A DNA stretch of 64,000 bases. Origin: Inonotus obliquus. Lineage: Eukaryota; Basidiomycota; Agaricomycetes; Hymenochaetales; Hymenochaetaceae. The stretch is from assembly GCA_032164295.1 (NCBI GenBank), contig JAJHTX010000009.1, positions 1,426,001 through 1,490,000 of the forward strand. The letters are read 5' to 3'. The translations under genes and the position numbers were made by a program. Shown here piece after piece: positions 10,065 to 20,152 of the stretch; the first letter of the stretch is position 1; each line of letters opens with the position of its first letter. The notes beneath the pieces were generated by a model. It saw nothing but the letters and a program-made list of their open reading frames with translations, was not told the origin of the DNA and searched no databases.

Positions 10065-10490
10065 CTATCGGAGAGTGCAAAAGTTCTCAAATTTACTCCT
10101 ATGAGGCCGAGGCTGTGGAGGTGAGTCAAATAAGACAGGTAGCATTTCAACTTTCGAACGAAGCCCTACGCGGATAGCCACGATTGTGAGAAATAAGTAG
10201 AGAGGTCGAGACAGCAGCGGGCGGAGATCCACGTCACACATATGGAACATGACACACTCCAAGTTCCTGGGAATTACATCTATAAGGCCAAAGCCACCAG
10301 GCCCGAACAAATCGAGGTCGGAGTTAAAGTGGTCTGAAGGTGCAATGAGTGTATGTATGGACCTTCTGGAATATATAATCGCATTTCCTGCAAGTTCGGA
10401 AGAGGGCTTCGACGTACCGCAGCTACTGGATGGGAATTGAAAGGCTTCGCAAGTTTGATCCATGGGCGGGTAGGTGAGTTTATTGAATTA
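10065..10490 (-). pseudogene. F-box/LRR paralog copy D, 3' remnant
   Basis: Only the C-terminal third is recognisable. RNLECVMFHMCDVDLRPLL aligns with the KNMENITFHMSYVDLRQVL region of copy C. Farther on, the similarity moves to another frame, where HLHSLGLIGV corresponds to RLRSLGLIVV in copy C. So there is at least one frameshift besides the missing N-terminal two thirds. The remnant stops where the foldback element begins at 10491, and its missing part is not found on the far side of that element. It is a dead copy. Confidence 0.7.
10489..10490. repeat. TA target-site duplication, left side of foldback element
   Basis: TA directly precedes CAGGG at the left terminus and TA directly follows CCCTG at the right terminus (11573-11574). 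The dinucleotide is the Tc1/mariner-type target. Confidence 0.6.
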
Positions 10491-10931
10491 CAGGGAAATT
10501 CATAAAAATCTGGACACGTGCCAAATTGCCAATTTCGGCCCCTTCAGTACCTCAGAACACAAAATAAATCATACCTCACTCAATTCTTGACCGTTTCGTG
10601 TCATCTAAGTTGCTAAATTCATGCCCCGATCGTGCCGTCCGAACTGTAACAAACCCGAGCAAAATCGGGCAAGAATTGACCCCGAAACGGCGCAAAATGT
10701 CGTTTTTTCATGTATTCCTCATGTACATTTTTTCCTGCACTCAATTCTGGGTCTGCAGCACCCACAAGTGTCTCAGAATGCTCAGATGGAATAACTGTGA
10801 ATTTAGGGCCTGAATTTGAGATGTATTTGAAGGTGTATGTGCTGGTCTGGGGGCATGCCTGGAAGGCAGAAATGTCCCCTCATCCCTCAAGCTCCCCATG
10901 CCCTAGAAAAAATATCTGAAGCCAAATTCAT
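10491..10931 (+). repeat. Left arm of foldback element
   Basis: It is the reverse complement of 11132-11572; the position sum of paired bases is 22063. One clear mismatch lies at 10521. Confidence 0.9.
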
Positions 10932-11131
10932 GCATAGGAGCTCATTTAGAGTGTATTTAAATGTATCTGAGCCTCTCCCAGATCAAATGGATATGTTGGG
11001 AAGCCGGGAAAAGGCAGGGAAGCATGGTACATATGCCCTGTTTCCCCCACCTCAAACAATGCACCAATCCTCATAGCAGACATGAAAAGTACTCAGATCA
11101 CTTTCAATAGGCCTGGAATGAATTTTCATGT

Positions 11132-11572
11132 ATGAATTTGGCTTCAGATATTTTTTCTAGGGCATGGGGAGCTTGAGGGATGAGGGGACATTTCTGCCTT
11201 CCAGGCATGCCCCCAGACCAGCACATACACCTTCAAATACATCTCAAATTCAGGCCCTAAATTCACAGTTATTCCATCTGAGCATTCTGAGACACTTGTG
11301 GGTGCTGCAGACCCAGAATTGAGTGCAGGAAAAAATGTACATGAGGAATACATGAAAAAACGACATTTTGCGCCGTTTCGGGGTCAATTCTTGCCCGATT
11401 TTGCTCGGGTTTGTTACAGTTCGGACGGCACGATCGGGGCATGAATTTAGCAACTTAGATGACACGAAACGGTCAAGAATTGAGTGAGGTATGATTTATT
11501 TTGTGTTCTGAGGTACTGAAGGGGCCGAAATTGGCAATTTGACACGTGTCCAGATTTTTATGAATTTCCCTG
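11132..11572 (-). repeat. Right arm of foldback element
   Basis: It is the reverse complement of the left arm. A transcript crossing the element could fold into a stem of about 440 bp. Confidence 0.9.
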
Positions 11573-11574
11573 TA
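11573..11574. repeat. TA target-site duplication, right side of foldback element
   Basis: This is the partner of the TA at 10489-10490. Confidence 0.6.
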
Positions 11575-11618
11575 AACATCTAGGAGGTTAGTCTAAAGGC
11601 GGTGACTCAGAACAACGA

Positions 11619-13838
11619 TCATAGTATACTAATTCGGGTTTCGTCTAAATAGTTCCCCTTCAACACCACCAGATCACTAGAATCAGATTCAGTCAATCTG
11701 GCATTGAAACGACGCGAATATCCACTGACCCAATGAAATGAAGTTCTCCGGCAGCTTTTACATCGGTCGTCATGGATCAAAACAGACAATTCTACTCCTC
11801 GCTCTCTGCACATGACAGAAAGGTCTTCAGGAACACTGCCGTTGAATGGCACAGCCTTGGAAATAACATGGTTAACAAAGTCATCCATATCCCAACGCCT
11901 CTCCTCGTCCCCATATAGATTTCTCACTCCGGTAATAATCAAAGTCCGTAGGCGAGGGAGCTTTGTCAAATGTCCTTGGATTGCTTGAATGAATGGTGTC
12001 GGGCTAGTTTGCAGCGCAGAAGGCGAGACAAGGTGTCCTGGCAATTCAAAATCATGTAGGTGGATCGCTAGTCGCTCTACGGAGGATGGGATAGCTGTGG
12101 TCCCAAAATTGACGAATTCATCATAGTCGTTGGCGATGAATACGTCCAAATTGATGAGTTTGGTGGCATTACGCATTACGTAGGCGTAGGATGAGCAGAA
12201 TCGTTCAGGTTCATCAGCGTCGAACATACGCAGGCTCATCAATTCTGGTACACAGTCTGCTAACATATCTCGTAGCGACCGGGGCGGTATTTCTCCGCCG
12301 TCATTGTTATCTTCATCTCCAAAGCGTGTCACCGATACAGACCGCGGGCAATATCCCTTCCGGGGTTTGAGGAGCCACGACAGGTCCTCCTGTGACAGAC
12401 ATTCGGAAAGACTAAGGTCGATCGTCTTCAGGGTAGGAGGCGGATGATCGTCCCAGTCCAACTGATTCCGTGACTCTGGGAATCTCTCACTTCCCCACCG
12501 ATGTATCGAGAGGAACTTGAGCGAACGGAGCTTTGACAATTGTCGACATAAGCTGCGCCCGGCAATGCACGTTACCAGAGTCCGTTCATGTTCTGATACG
12601 CGGCCCGAGTAGTGCTTCAGCCACAGACCTTCGAGATCTGGAAGCGAGTTGGAGATGATTTCCAGACATTTGTCGACATCAAATCGAGGGCGACTGAACT
12701 CCGCTGACCACACAAGTGAGGTGTTGAACGCGAGTGATCGCAAATTCGGAGTCCTCTTGAGAAGAGCTGCCAACAACCACATATCATCGTTCTTAACCCC
12801 AGTATACCTATCATTCACAGACCAATAAATAATCATCTGAGTAATCCAAGGTCCACAAAGTGGGCTCGAAAGAAATTTGTTGATGACTTTGTAGGAAACG
12901 ACGACTCGTTGACACATGCCCCGTTGAGCGATGGACGTCCATGACCGATGAACGAGGCTCATGCAATTGAAGGGCACCATAGTAAGTTCGTAAGAGCGAG
13001 GGAAAAAGAAGTCCCTGGCTGCTTGCCCAAAAGGTACCCGGTCCTTTATAAGCCTATCGACAACCAAATCCAGCACGAGTGGAGGAACGACACCTGGGCA
13101 GGGCGCGCGAATTTGAGTCTGGACTGGTACTTCCGTTTTTGCTTCCATCACCGTCACTGTGACGGTGCTGCCATCCTGATCCGGGCCCAAGTTTGGGCCC
13201 GGAGTCTGGGGAGACGATACGACAGTCGGTCTGCTCATTGTGGAAACGATAAGCGCTGACTCCCGCTTAGCTGCGGCCTCCCTCCTTCTCGCCGAAATAT
13301 AGTCAAAGATATCCCAAACACACTCGAAAGTCACTTCCTCTGGATCGAACTCCGAGTCTAAGATGGCGTCTAGCACTTTCTTGAATAGGTCCAAGGGAAA
13401 GTCATTGTCGAGGAATAGGGCTGCCAACTTCGCGTCGGTATACGACCTGAATCGGATGTTGTAATTGGGTCCATGTGCGGTGTGTATACCCAAAGTGGAA
13501 CCATTAAATCCGGGCGTGGTCATGGGAGGTAGGGGATCGTCTTGAGCTCGGTGGGTGGGGATTCGCGGGAGGATGGTTGTGGTTGTGGTTGTAGTAGGGT
13601 TTGCAATAGACTCAATAGAATAAAAATGGTCGTCATCCTCAAAGGCCAAAGGATCGCTTGGCTTGCGGGTGATCGACGCAAGTGCAGATCCCGTCCCACT
13701 TGCAGATTCAACATGATTTTCATCTCTAGATATAGATACTCTCACGAAGTTTAGAGTCCAAGTCTGATGCCTCGTATGCAGTAATATCCTTCGTTTCGTT
13801 TCTCTTTCATTAGTCAGGTTCGCCGTCACTGTGTACAT
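11619..13838 (-). CDS. F-box/LRR-like protein, diverged paralog copy E (739 aa)
   Basis: A single open frame of 739 codons from ATG at 13838. Homology to the array begins about 130 residues in (FRSYTDAKLAALFLDNDFPLDLFKKVLDAILD), the counterpart of the N-terminal block in copies B and C. A longer linker follows, then the F-box-like segment (LVLDLVVDRLIKDRVPFG, then SLVHRSWTSIAQRG) and LRRs (LLKRTPNLRSLAFNTSLV, LSKLRSLKFLSIHRW). The extra N-terminal 120 residues are polar and unlike the other copies. An in-frame Met near 13520 (MTTPGFNGS) just before the homologous region is a good alternative start. It is the most diverged open copy, so probably an older duplicate. The C-terminus has a Cys-rich stretch (DDRCKSCRR). 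SCF receptor function is inferred. Confidence 0.75.
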   Translation of the reverse strand: MYTVTANLTNERETKRRILLHTRHQTWTLNFVRVSISRDENHVESASGTGSALASITRKPSDPLAFEDDDHFYSIESIANPTTTTTTTILPRIPTHRAQDDPLPPMTTPGFNGSTLGIHTAHGPNYNIRFRSYTDAKLAALFLDNDFPLDLFKKVLDAILDSEFDPEEVTFECVWDIFDYISARRREAAAKRESALIVSTMSRPTVVSSPQTPGPNLGPDQDGSTVTVTVMEAKTEVPVQTQIRAPCPGVVPPLVLDLVVDRLIKDRVPFGQAARDFFFPRSYELTMVPFNCMSLVHRSWTSIAQRGMCQRVVVSYKVINKFLSSPLCGPWITQMIIYWSVNDRYTGVKNDDMWLLAALLKRTPNLRSLAFNTSLVWSAEFSRPRFDVDKCLEIISNSLPDLEGLWLKHYSGRVSEHERTLVTCIAGRSLCRQLSKLRSLKFLSIHRWGSERFPESRNQLDWDDHPPPTLKTIDLSLSECLSQEDLSWLLKPRKGYCPRSVSVTRFGDEDNNDGGEIPPRSLRDMLADCVPELMSLRMFDADEPERFCSSYAYVMRNATKLINLDVFIANDYDEFVNFGTTAIPSSVERLAIHLHDFELPGHLVSPSALQTSPTPFIQAIQGHLTKLPRLRTLIITGVRNLYGDEERRWDMDDFVNHVISKAVPFNGSVPEDLSVMCRERGVELSVLIHDDRCKSCRRTSFHWVSGYSRRFNARLTESDSSDLVVLKGNYLDETRISIL

Positions 13839-14250
13839 ACTACACGAGGTAATAACGAATTAACGATTCATGAGAAGCTGGATTGAAATGCACGAGTTAG
13901 CTAGTGTCGGGATGATGAGCATGTCACAAAAGCTCGTCGCAACCACGGAGGGAAGGTTGTGCACGAGGTATCCATCAGAAAATGCGAGCATCATTCTGAG
14001 CATATTTCCACACAATAAAGCATCAGTACGGTTCCCTTTTCACCATCATTCATATCGAGACGTATGATTCCGCAAGCGAACTTTGGATCTGGGCAACAGG
14101 AATTCGAACGGAAGGGGACAACTAATTTCTTGTTATTTATCACTGATGACTGGTACCAATGAGTAGAAATCAAGTCAACTCCAAATCATTGACAGCGCTG
14201 CTTGAACATGCACGAAGGAAGTCAGCATGACCCGCAGTACTGTAACTGTT
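13839..14250. other. Intergenic between copies E and F
   Basis: No gene is seen. The last 140 bases are homologous to the 3' flank of copy A (about 1640-1783), showing that the duplicated unit includes downstream DNA. Confidence 0.55.
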
Positions 14251-15730
14251 CTAGTAATCGTCCTCATCCCTGTCCCCGTCCTCTGACTCTGACTCATCCT
14301 CCGAGGCGTTCCGACAGATAAGCTTGATGTTATGTTCTTCGCAGAGGTTCAAAAATTCCTTGGGTATCTCCCTCACAGGAACACCTTCAATCGTAGAATT
14401 CCAACCAGCCACCCACGTGCCATATATGGAGCGTACTCCAATGAGGCCGAGGCTCTGGAGGCGGGATATATGATGGACATGCTCGTTCATAGTCGGAACG
14501 AAGTTCGACGACGATCGCCACCACGGCAAAGAATACGGAGTAATCGGCATAGACATCAGCCAACGCAGGTTCACATTATTCGCGTGGATCGTGATATTCT
14601 CCAAGTTCTTGGGAAATACGGCCCCGCTGAGGTCCAAATTGATGTTGACGAACAAATCAAGATCGACGAGTTGGTCGTATCCCTCCAGAATGTTTGAAAG
14701 GTGCGTTGTGACTGGACCACTAGACGACTCGGACTTGCGCGGCAGATATAATCGCAGCTCCTGTAAGCTCGGAAGAGGGCATTCTATGAGCCGCAGCTGC
14801 CGGATGACGATCGATAGGCTTCGCAGATGAAATCCATGCCTTGGCATGACCATCCGGCTGATACCTTGCCTACTAAGCATCAATTTATCGACGAGATCGA
14901 GTGTTACGAAATTCGAACAGGGGTGCTCACTCCAGTCGATCTCCTCCTCTTTACCCTCCTCCCAGCCATATAAAGAGAGGCTCTTGAGAGACTGCATGCG
15001 TGGGAGCAATGCATAAAGGGTTTCCATCTCATAGCATGCCCTCATGCTCCTGAGCGATGTATCTTCTATCCAGGAGGAATCAGAACTGGATGGAGGGTAA
15101 CAATGGATTTCGGGGCGTGCTTCGAAATGATGCAACCACAGGTGCTCGAGACTCGGCAGGAGCGCGGACATGAGTTTGAGACAAGCATCAGCGCATAAGC
15201 GCGGTATGTTCTGATCGATAAGCCAGACAAGAGATGTCCTGAATGCCAAAGAGTGCAGATTTGGCACGCGTTTCATCAGTGCCTCGAAAAGATCGACGTT
15301 GCTATCCGTTATGTCGTTATCAATATCAACCGTCCAATAGATGATTGCTTCCGTAACCCATGGGCCACACAGAGGGCTCAGAAGGAAGCTATCGATTTGG
15401 TGGTACGGAACAATGACCCTGCGACGGAGTGCATTGCGAACGATTGGCGTCCAAGAAGGATGTACGAGGCTCATCGCGTGGAGATCCGAGACATCATCGA
15501 CATAAGCGCGTTGCCAGCCCTGTCCTCTGGATGCTACGCCTAGCGGTTTCCTATTCTCCACCATCTTGTCGACGACGAGGCTCACAATATCCGTCGGTAA
15601 GACCAACGGCGGTGACTCCGTCGAAGGAGCTGCGAGTTGGCTTCTCAGACTTGATGGCGATAACTTCTCTCGACGGTACGTAGAAATATAATGAAAAATA
15701 TCCCAGACATTTTTGAAAGTGATTGTTTCT
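14251..15730 (-). pseudogene. F-box/LRR paralog copy F, C-terminal part, split by a LINE
   Basis: From the insertion site the frame reads TITFKNVWDIFHYIST, an F-box-like segment (LPTDIVSLVVDKMV, then SLVHPSW), LRRs and an acidic tail (DESESEDGDRDEDDY), ending at 14251. The N-terminal block lies 6.4 kb away at 22090-22275. Without the LINE and one target-site copy the frame is continuous, so the insertion is the only lesion I see. The severed part could be expressed only from an internal start. Confidence 0.85.
15718..15730. repeat. LINE target-site duplication, 3' side
   Basis: agtgattgtttct is repeated exactly at 22090-22102. The T-run that follows at 15731 is the minus-strand poly(A) tail. 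Confidence 0.9.
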
Positions 15731-16153
15731 TTTTTTTTTAAAAATGTATTTATTACGCGCGTCAGTAATTCTAGTTACAAGTGCGCGGCAGACTAAATCT
15801 ACGTGGTGGTGTGAACTCTAAGAGTGGTGAAGTAAGAAAAGCAGAGAGAAAGGTAGTAGTATGGTGCTCTAAAGAAAGGACTAAAGGGCGCGACGCTGGG
15901 GAGGTAGGGGAATTAGAGGGGGTAACAGAAACTATTTTTAGAAGCTATTTACTATAGACTTAGGTAAGTCTAATAAAGTTATTTACGAAAAATTGCCCGT
16001 TTCGGTCAAGTTTGTTTAGGGCCGGTCATAATCATATAAACATACGACTTAGAGAAAAATGGAAAGTACGAAAATAAGGGAAACAGGTAAGATAGGAGTG
16101 TGGGGGGAGTAGTATTAACGGGGGGGAGGGAAACATAACCGAGTCATAAACAA
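15731..16153 (-). other. LINE 3' UTR and poly(A) tail
   Basis: This stretch of about 420 bp follows the ORF2 stop and has no open frame. On the minus strand it ends with GTAATAAATAC, a short T-run and an A-run of nine, giving a canonical poly(A) signal directly before the tail. Confidence 0.75.
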
Positions 16154-19100
16154 TTAAGAATCTGACCTTGTGAGTTGCCGTGCCCATTCCAGAGGCGTCT
16201 CCGCCTCTGGTCCCAGTTCCTCTTGAGCGTAGTTGCGTGCGACCCCTAAGTCTATGTGGTCGTCGCGAGTGTCCAGGCCTTCTTCTTCCATCCGCGCGTA
16301 CGCCGAGGCTATAGCCTCGGCGGAGGCTCGTTCCGTGATGAAGAAAGGTGTGGTTTCTTTCAGCCAGTCCGCAAGGGGTCCGAGGTTTCTATCCTCGGCC
16401 CATTCGGTGTAGTGTGCAGGCGGACGCGTGGTGGCCAGCCAGTTTAGCGTCCTAGCCAGGACCTCGCATCCGCCGAGTATGTGTGCTGGGGATTGTACTG
16501 GCCACGGGGGGTGGTTGTGCCAGCGACAATGGATGGTGATGCCGCGTTGTAGGCGGTGTTCCCTGGGGAGCCGTTTGAAGAAGCCGCCAAACGGACCGGC
16601 GTTGCATAGTACTTGGGCGACGCGCGCAATGTCCTTTCGGCGCCGGGCGAGTTTCAGTAGTTTTCTGGGCTTCCTCGAGGCAGGGCCATTGATGCCGAGG
16701 TACTGTGGTCTGTTGTCTGTGGAACGGCTGATCTCGCCGTTCCAGGAGGATAGGAGTTTGTCGACTGCCTTCTCTAGTAGCGCAGCAGTGGAGGGGAGTT
16801 CGCTCGTTGGGGGGAGGTTCGCCGCTTCCTTTGCCAACCTATCTGCCAACTCACTGCCGCTGATGCCCGCATGGCCGGGGCACCAGTGGAAGTGGATATG
16901 CACGGTTGGTAAGGCGTCGAGCAGGGTCTGAGTTCCCTTCCTCCATTCCTGGAGTCGGTGCGCGCCTGGCGCGCTCTGCCATCTCTCAAGGAGGTTGAGG
17001 GCCGGTAGTGAGTCTGAGAGGAAGTGTATTTCCCTCGGGGGTGTGTCTGAGGTGGGGAGGTGGCGCGCTGTCCAGGTTGGCGCAGTTGCTAGCGCCATGA
17101 TCTCGCAGTCTGTGGCTGTGGTTAGAGCTGCTGCCGCCATCTTTCTTGTAGCGATGGTGCTGCCGTCGTGAAGGATGACTGAGGAGGCGCCCGCTTTGCG
17201 GCGCGCCTGTGTTGTTTTCACTGAGCCGTCCGTAAAGACTAGGAGACGGCTGGTGTCACCGGACAGATCCAACGCCGCTTGAATGTATTCCTGGCGTGTG
17301 TCGGAGTCTGTCGGTGTGGGTGGGGTGTGGAAGTGTACTCGTCCTTCGGCGAAGGCTAGAGGTTCTTCCCAGGGGGCATGCGTGTACGCGGGAACTGGTT
17401 GGGCATTCGGCACTCGGTCTCTAAAAGAAAAGGAAATTACACTATTTCTATTACCTATATGTTTTTTACGAAGAGCGGGGAGTGGCCTTAGCCCATGGTT
17501 ATGTGGTGTACGGTAGTGTCTGAGGGCGGCTTTAGTTTTCAAGAGTTCTAGAGAAAATTTAAGGGGAGGGAGAGAAATAAGGAAATTTGTAGTTATACTG
17601 TTTGCGCCGCGGTAGACCCCAAGGATCCACCTCGCGGCGCTGTCTTGTACTTTCTGGAGGGAGGCGACAATCGTCTTTTGACGACTGCCGTGGTACCATA
17701 CCGTTGATCCCCAGGTGAGGATGGATTGTACGCAGGCGATGTATAGCCTGCGAAGTAGTTCAGGGGACATCCCCCTCTGGGTGTTGGCGATGAGGCGCAT
17801 AGCAGCTAGAGTGGAGAAGGCCTTGGCCTTCATTCTCTCTGTATGTTCCCTGAAGTTGAGGTGCGGGTCGAACCAGATGCCGAGCCAGCGCATGGGGTAT
17901 TGGGGCTTGACCGTTGCATCCTCCAGTGTGACGACTAAGTCGGCCCCGTCTGGAGTGATGTCCCGTTGTCGCCTGAAGTGGATGACGTCTGACTTCTCCG
18001 CCTCAATGTCCATGTTGCGGCTGCGGAGTCTGTCTCGGAGGAGTTTGCATGCCTTCGCCAGTACGCGGCAGTTTTCGGCGTAGTCACTAGACCAAGTTAC
18101 CAGTAGGTGGTCGTCCACGTACGCTATGATTTCCGTCCTTGCGACTCGACGTGCGGCTTCTAGGGCTTCTCTGGCGTAGATGGTGGCTAAGATGGGGGAG
18201 ATGGGGGAGCCTTGTGGTGTTCCTACATCGGGTTTGGGCTGGGGGTCGAGGGTGATGCCGTCGAAAGACAGGGCTACTTCCCTCTTCGTCATGAAGGAGT
18301 AGATCCATGCGTTCGTGTCCGTCGGGCAGCCTAGGGAGTCCAGAGTTTCCCTCAGCTTGGTGGGTTCAACCTTGTCGAAGAAACCTTGAATGTCGACCGC
18401 TAGGGCCGAGCATTTCAGGTTCCTTCTCCACGCCGTCTCCACTAGGTTAGTTAGTGAGAGGGCCGCGTCGTGAACGGCGTGGCCCTGGCGTCCGCCGAAC
18501 TGATTCGGCGGTAGCCATTTCTCTGTGTTCGCCAGGAATTGCAGACGGTTAGCTATCATCTTCTCCATGATTTTACCGAGCGTCTCCTCCAGTGTGATTG
18601 GTCTGTAGGACCTTGGCGCGAAAGGGTCCTTCTTGTTGGGTTTGCGAATCATTACTACCTTCGCCGCCTGCCATGTTTTCGGGTGATGCCCTAGACGTAA
18701 GCAGTCGTTGAAAAGTGAAAGAAACTCGTTAGGCAGTTCCGCCAGCAGCCACTTGAGTGGGCGGTAGCCTATTTCTGAGAGGCCAGGAGCGGAGAGGTTG
18801 GACGTGTGTCGAATAGCGTCCATCATCTCCTTCCTAGTGAAGGGGTGTGACCGTCGCTCGCTGTTGCTGTCGCGGGTGTTGGTTGGAGGTGGGGGGTCCG
18901 CTTGTGTGGGTGGGAAGTAGGTCTGGCGGAACAGTTCACCTTTCTCCATGTCTGTTCGTGTGAAGCCGTCCCTGGTCCTGAGCGACGGTATTGGCGTGGG
19001 GCGGATGCCCCTGCCTACCTTCGCCCAGTTCCAAACGTTGTATTGGTTAGCATTAGAGACTTTTTCTTCGTAGAACTCCCTTTTTGCCTTCCGAATCGAG

Positions 19101-20152
19101 GTGTTCAGGCCGGCGGCCTTAGCGTTTCGTTCGGAAGGGGGGCACTCTCGCAGATCGTTTAGGGCCTGGCGGCAGTGGTCATTCCACGAGTCCACCGTTT
19201 TGAGTTTGGTAGGTTTTGCGGGGCGTAGCTGCAGAGCCGCCTCCCGCATCACCTTCGTGAGTCTTTCGACCCTGGAGTCTAGTTCCTCCGCGTCCTCTGC
19301 GGGGCGCGCGAGGAGTCTGACTGTAGCTGGCATCACTATGTCGAGCCAATCCTTCTTCTTTGACTCGTCTAGTGGTGGCTTGGATTCTGGCGCGTCAGGG
19401 AGGTCCAGTTGGAGGGACCATTTGAGTAGGGCGTGGTTGGAGAGTCTGGTGTATTCCACTACATAGGAGTCGCGGATCTGCGTGGCGTCCGTTGTTGTTG
19501 GTACCCATATCATGTCGATTAGGCTGTTCGCCTCCCTGCGCGTTGGAGTGTCTGGGTCAAAGGCTGGTTGTAGGGTGTTTTCTTGGAAGAAGTCGTCCAG
19601 TTTCTTGCTTTGTCGGTCCCGGTACAATCGGACCGGCAAGGAGGTCCAGCTGTCCCTCGTGCGGTTGAAGTCGCCTGCAAAGATGGTTTGAGAGGCTAGG
19701 TTAAAGGGGAGGCTATAGAGGAAGGTTTCCCCAGGGTACGCCTCAGGGTGGTTATCCCTGCGTCTGGAGTCTGGTGGTTGGCAGCCGTAGTAGTTGCAGA
19801 TATTAGTACCTTGTATTTGGATGGTTAGCACGTCAGTGCCGTGAGAGAGTGGTCCCACTATCGTCCAACCTGACGAAGGGAGGAGTTTGGATACTAGAGT
19901 GGCCACCCTTGGGCGGTCCTTTGGAGCGCCCGGTGGTAGGCAAGCGGTGTATCCTGGGAGGTTGGGGAGGCCATAGACCTCCTCCCCCTCTTTATCTATT
20001 AGGGACGGAGTGATGCCGATTCGGTACCACGGTGGTTCTTGGATTAGTATTAGTAGGGGTCTATTATTAAGTGGGATTTGGTCGAAGTTAGCAATGAGTT
20101 GCTCCATGGCGGCTCTGTGCCGTCCTACATTCCATTGGTAGATCCACACCAT
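16154..20152 (-). CDS. LINE ORF2: endonuclease, reverse transcriptase, RNase H (1332 aa)
   Basis: The polyprotein nicks the target, reverse-transcribes the element RNA at the nick and removes RNA from the hybrid. Residues about 1-230 are an endonuclease/exonuclease/phosphatase domain (WNVGRHR, LIQEPP, AGDFNRT, SNHALLKW). RT lies at about 430-720 with KPNKKDPFAPRSYRPI, the GTPQGSPISPILA motif and the YVDD catalytic box. RNase H follows at about 955-1095: FTDGS, the Glu of CEIMA, HFLSDS and the Asp of SELADRLAKEAA, so all four metal-binding acids are present. The C-terminus has a His/Cys stretch (HCRWHNHPP to GGCEVL) typical of LINE tails. No stop interrupts it, so the enzyme may be active. Its ATG overlaps the ORF1 stop as TAATG. 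Confidence 0.93.
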   Translation of the reverse strand: MVWIYQWNVGRHRAAMEQLIANFDQIPLNNRPLLILIQEPPWYRIGITPSLIDKEGEEVYGLPNLPGYTACLPPGAPKDRPRVATLVSKLLPSSGWTIVGPLSHGTDVLTIQIQGTNICNYYGCQPPDSRRRDNHPEAYPGETFLYSLPFNLASQTIFAGDFNRTRDSWTSLPVRLYRDRQSKKLDDFFQENTLQPAFDPDTPTRREANSLIDMIWVPTTTDATQIRDSYVVEYTRLSNHALLKWSLQLDLPDAPESKPPLDESKKKDWLDIVMPATVRLLARPAEDAEELDSRVERLTKVMREAALQLRPAKPTKLKTVDSWNDHCRQALNDLRECPPSERNAKAAGLNTSIRKAKREFYEEKVSNANQYNVWNWAKVGRGIRPTPIPSLRTRDGFTRTDMEKGELFRQTYFPPTQADPPPPTNTRDSNSERRSHPFTRKEMMDAIRHTSNLSAPGLSEIGYRPLKWLLAELPNEFLSLFNDCLRLGHHPKTWQAAKVVMIRKPNKKDPFAPRSYRPITLEETLGKIMEKMIANRLQFLANTEKWLPPNQFGGRQGHAVHDAALSLTNLVETAWRRNLKCSALAVDIQGFFDKVEPTKLRETLDSLGCPTDTNAWIYSFMTKREVALSFDGITLDPQPKPDVGTPQGSPISPILATIYAREALEAARRVARTEIIAYVDDHLLVTWSSDYAENCRVLAKACKLLRDRLRSRNMDIEAEKSDVIHFRRQRDITPDGADLVVTLEDATVKPQYPMRWLGIWFDPHLNFREHTERMKAKAFSTLAAMRLIANTQRGMSPELLRRLYIACVQSILTWGSTVWYHGSRQKTIVASLQKVQDSAARWILGVYRGANSITTNFLISLPPLKFSLELLKTKAALRHYRTPHNHGLRPLPALRKKHIGNRNSVISFSFRDRVPNAQPVPAYTHAPWEEPLAFAEGRVHFHTPPTPTDSDTRQEYIQAALDLSGDTSRLLVFTDGSVKTTQARRKAGASSVILHDGSTIATRKMAAAALTTATDCEIMALATAPTWTARHLPTSDTPPREIHFLSDSLPALNLLERWQSAPGAHRLQEWRKGTQTLLDALPTVHIHFHWCPGHAGISGSELADRLAKEAANLPPTSELPSTAALLEKAVDKLLSSWNGEISRSTDNRPQYLGINGPASRKPRKLLKLARRRKDIARVAQVLCNAGPFGGFFKRLPREHRLQRGITIHCRWHNHPPWPVQSPAHILGGCEVLARTLNWLATTRPPAHYTEWAEDRNLGPLADWLKETTPFFITERASAEAIASAYARMEEEGLDTRDDHIDLGVARNYAQEELGPEAETPLEWARQLTRSDS

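Larger units (their letters stand above)
10491..11572. mobile_element. Foldback (long terminal inverted repeat) MITE-like element, 1082 bp
   Basis: The two ends are inverted copies of about 441 bp (10491-10931 and 11132-11572) around a centre of about 200 bp. The termini are CAGGGAAATTCATAAAA and its complement, flanked by TA. The arms differ at 10521/11542 and at their inner ends; other stretches I compared are identical. Both arms encode the same 71-aa and 69-aa chance frames at mirror-image positions, which confirms the symmetry. No transposase is seen, so it would move only with help from an autonomous element. TA duplications and CAGGG ends suggest Tc1/mariner-type mobilisation, but that is inference. 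High arm identity means a recent insertion or arms kept alike by conversion. Confidence 0.85.

Noticed and set aside
10598..10813. 71-aa frame on the plus strand, identical to one at 11250-11465 on the minus strand
   Set aside because: Both are mirror images inside the foldback arms; identity reflects the inverted repeat, and neither resembles a protein.
10486..11577. PIF/Harbinger origin of the foldback element (3-bp TWA duplication)
   Set aside because: Left flank is TTA and right flank is TAA, which are not direct repeats; only TA is shared.
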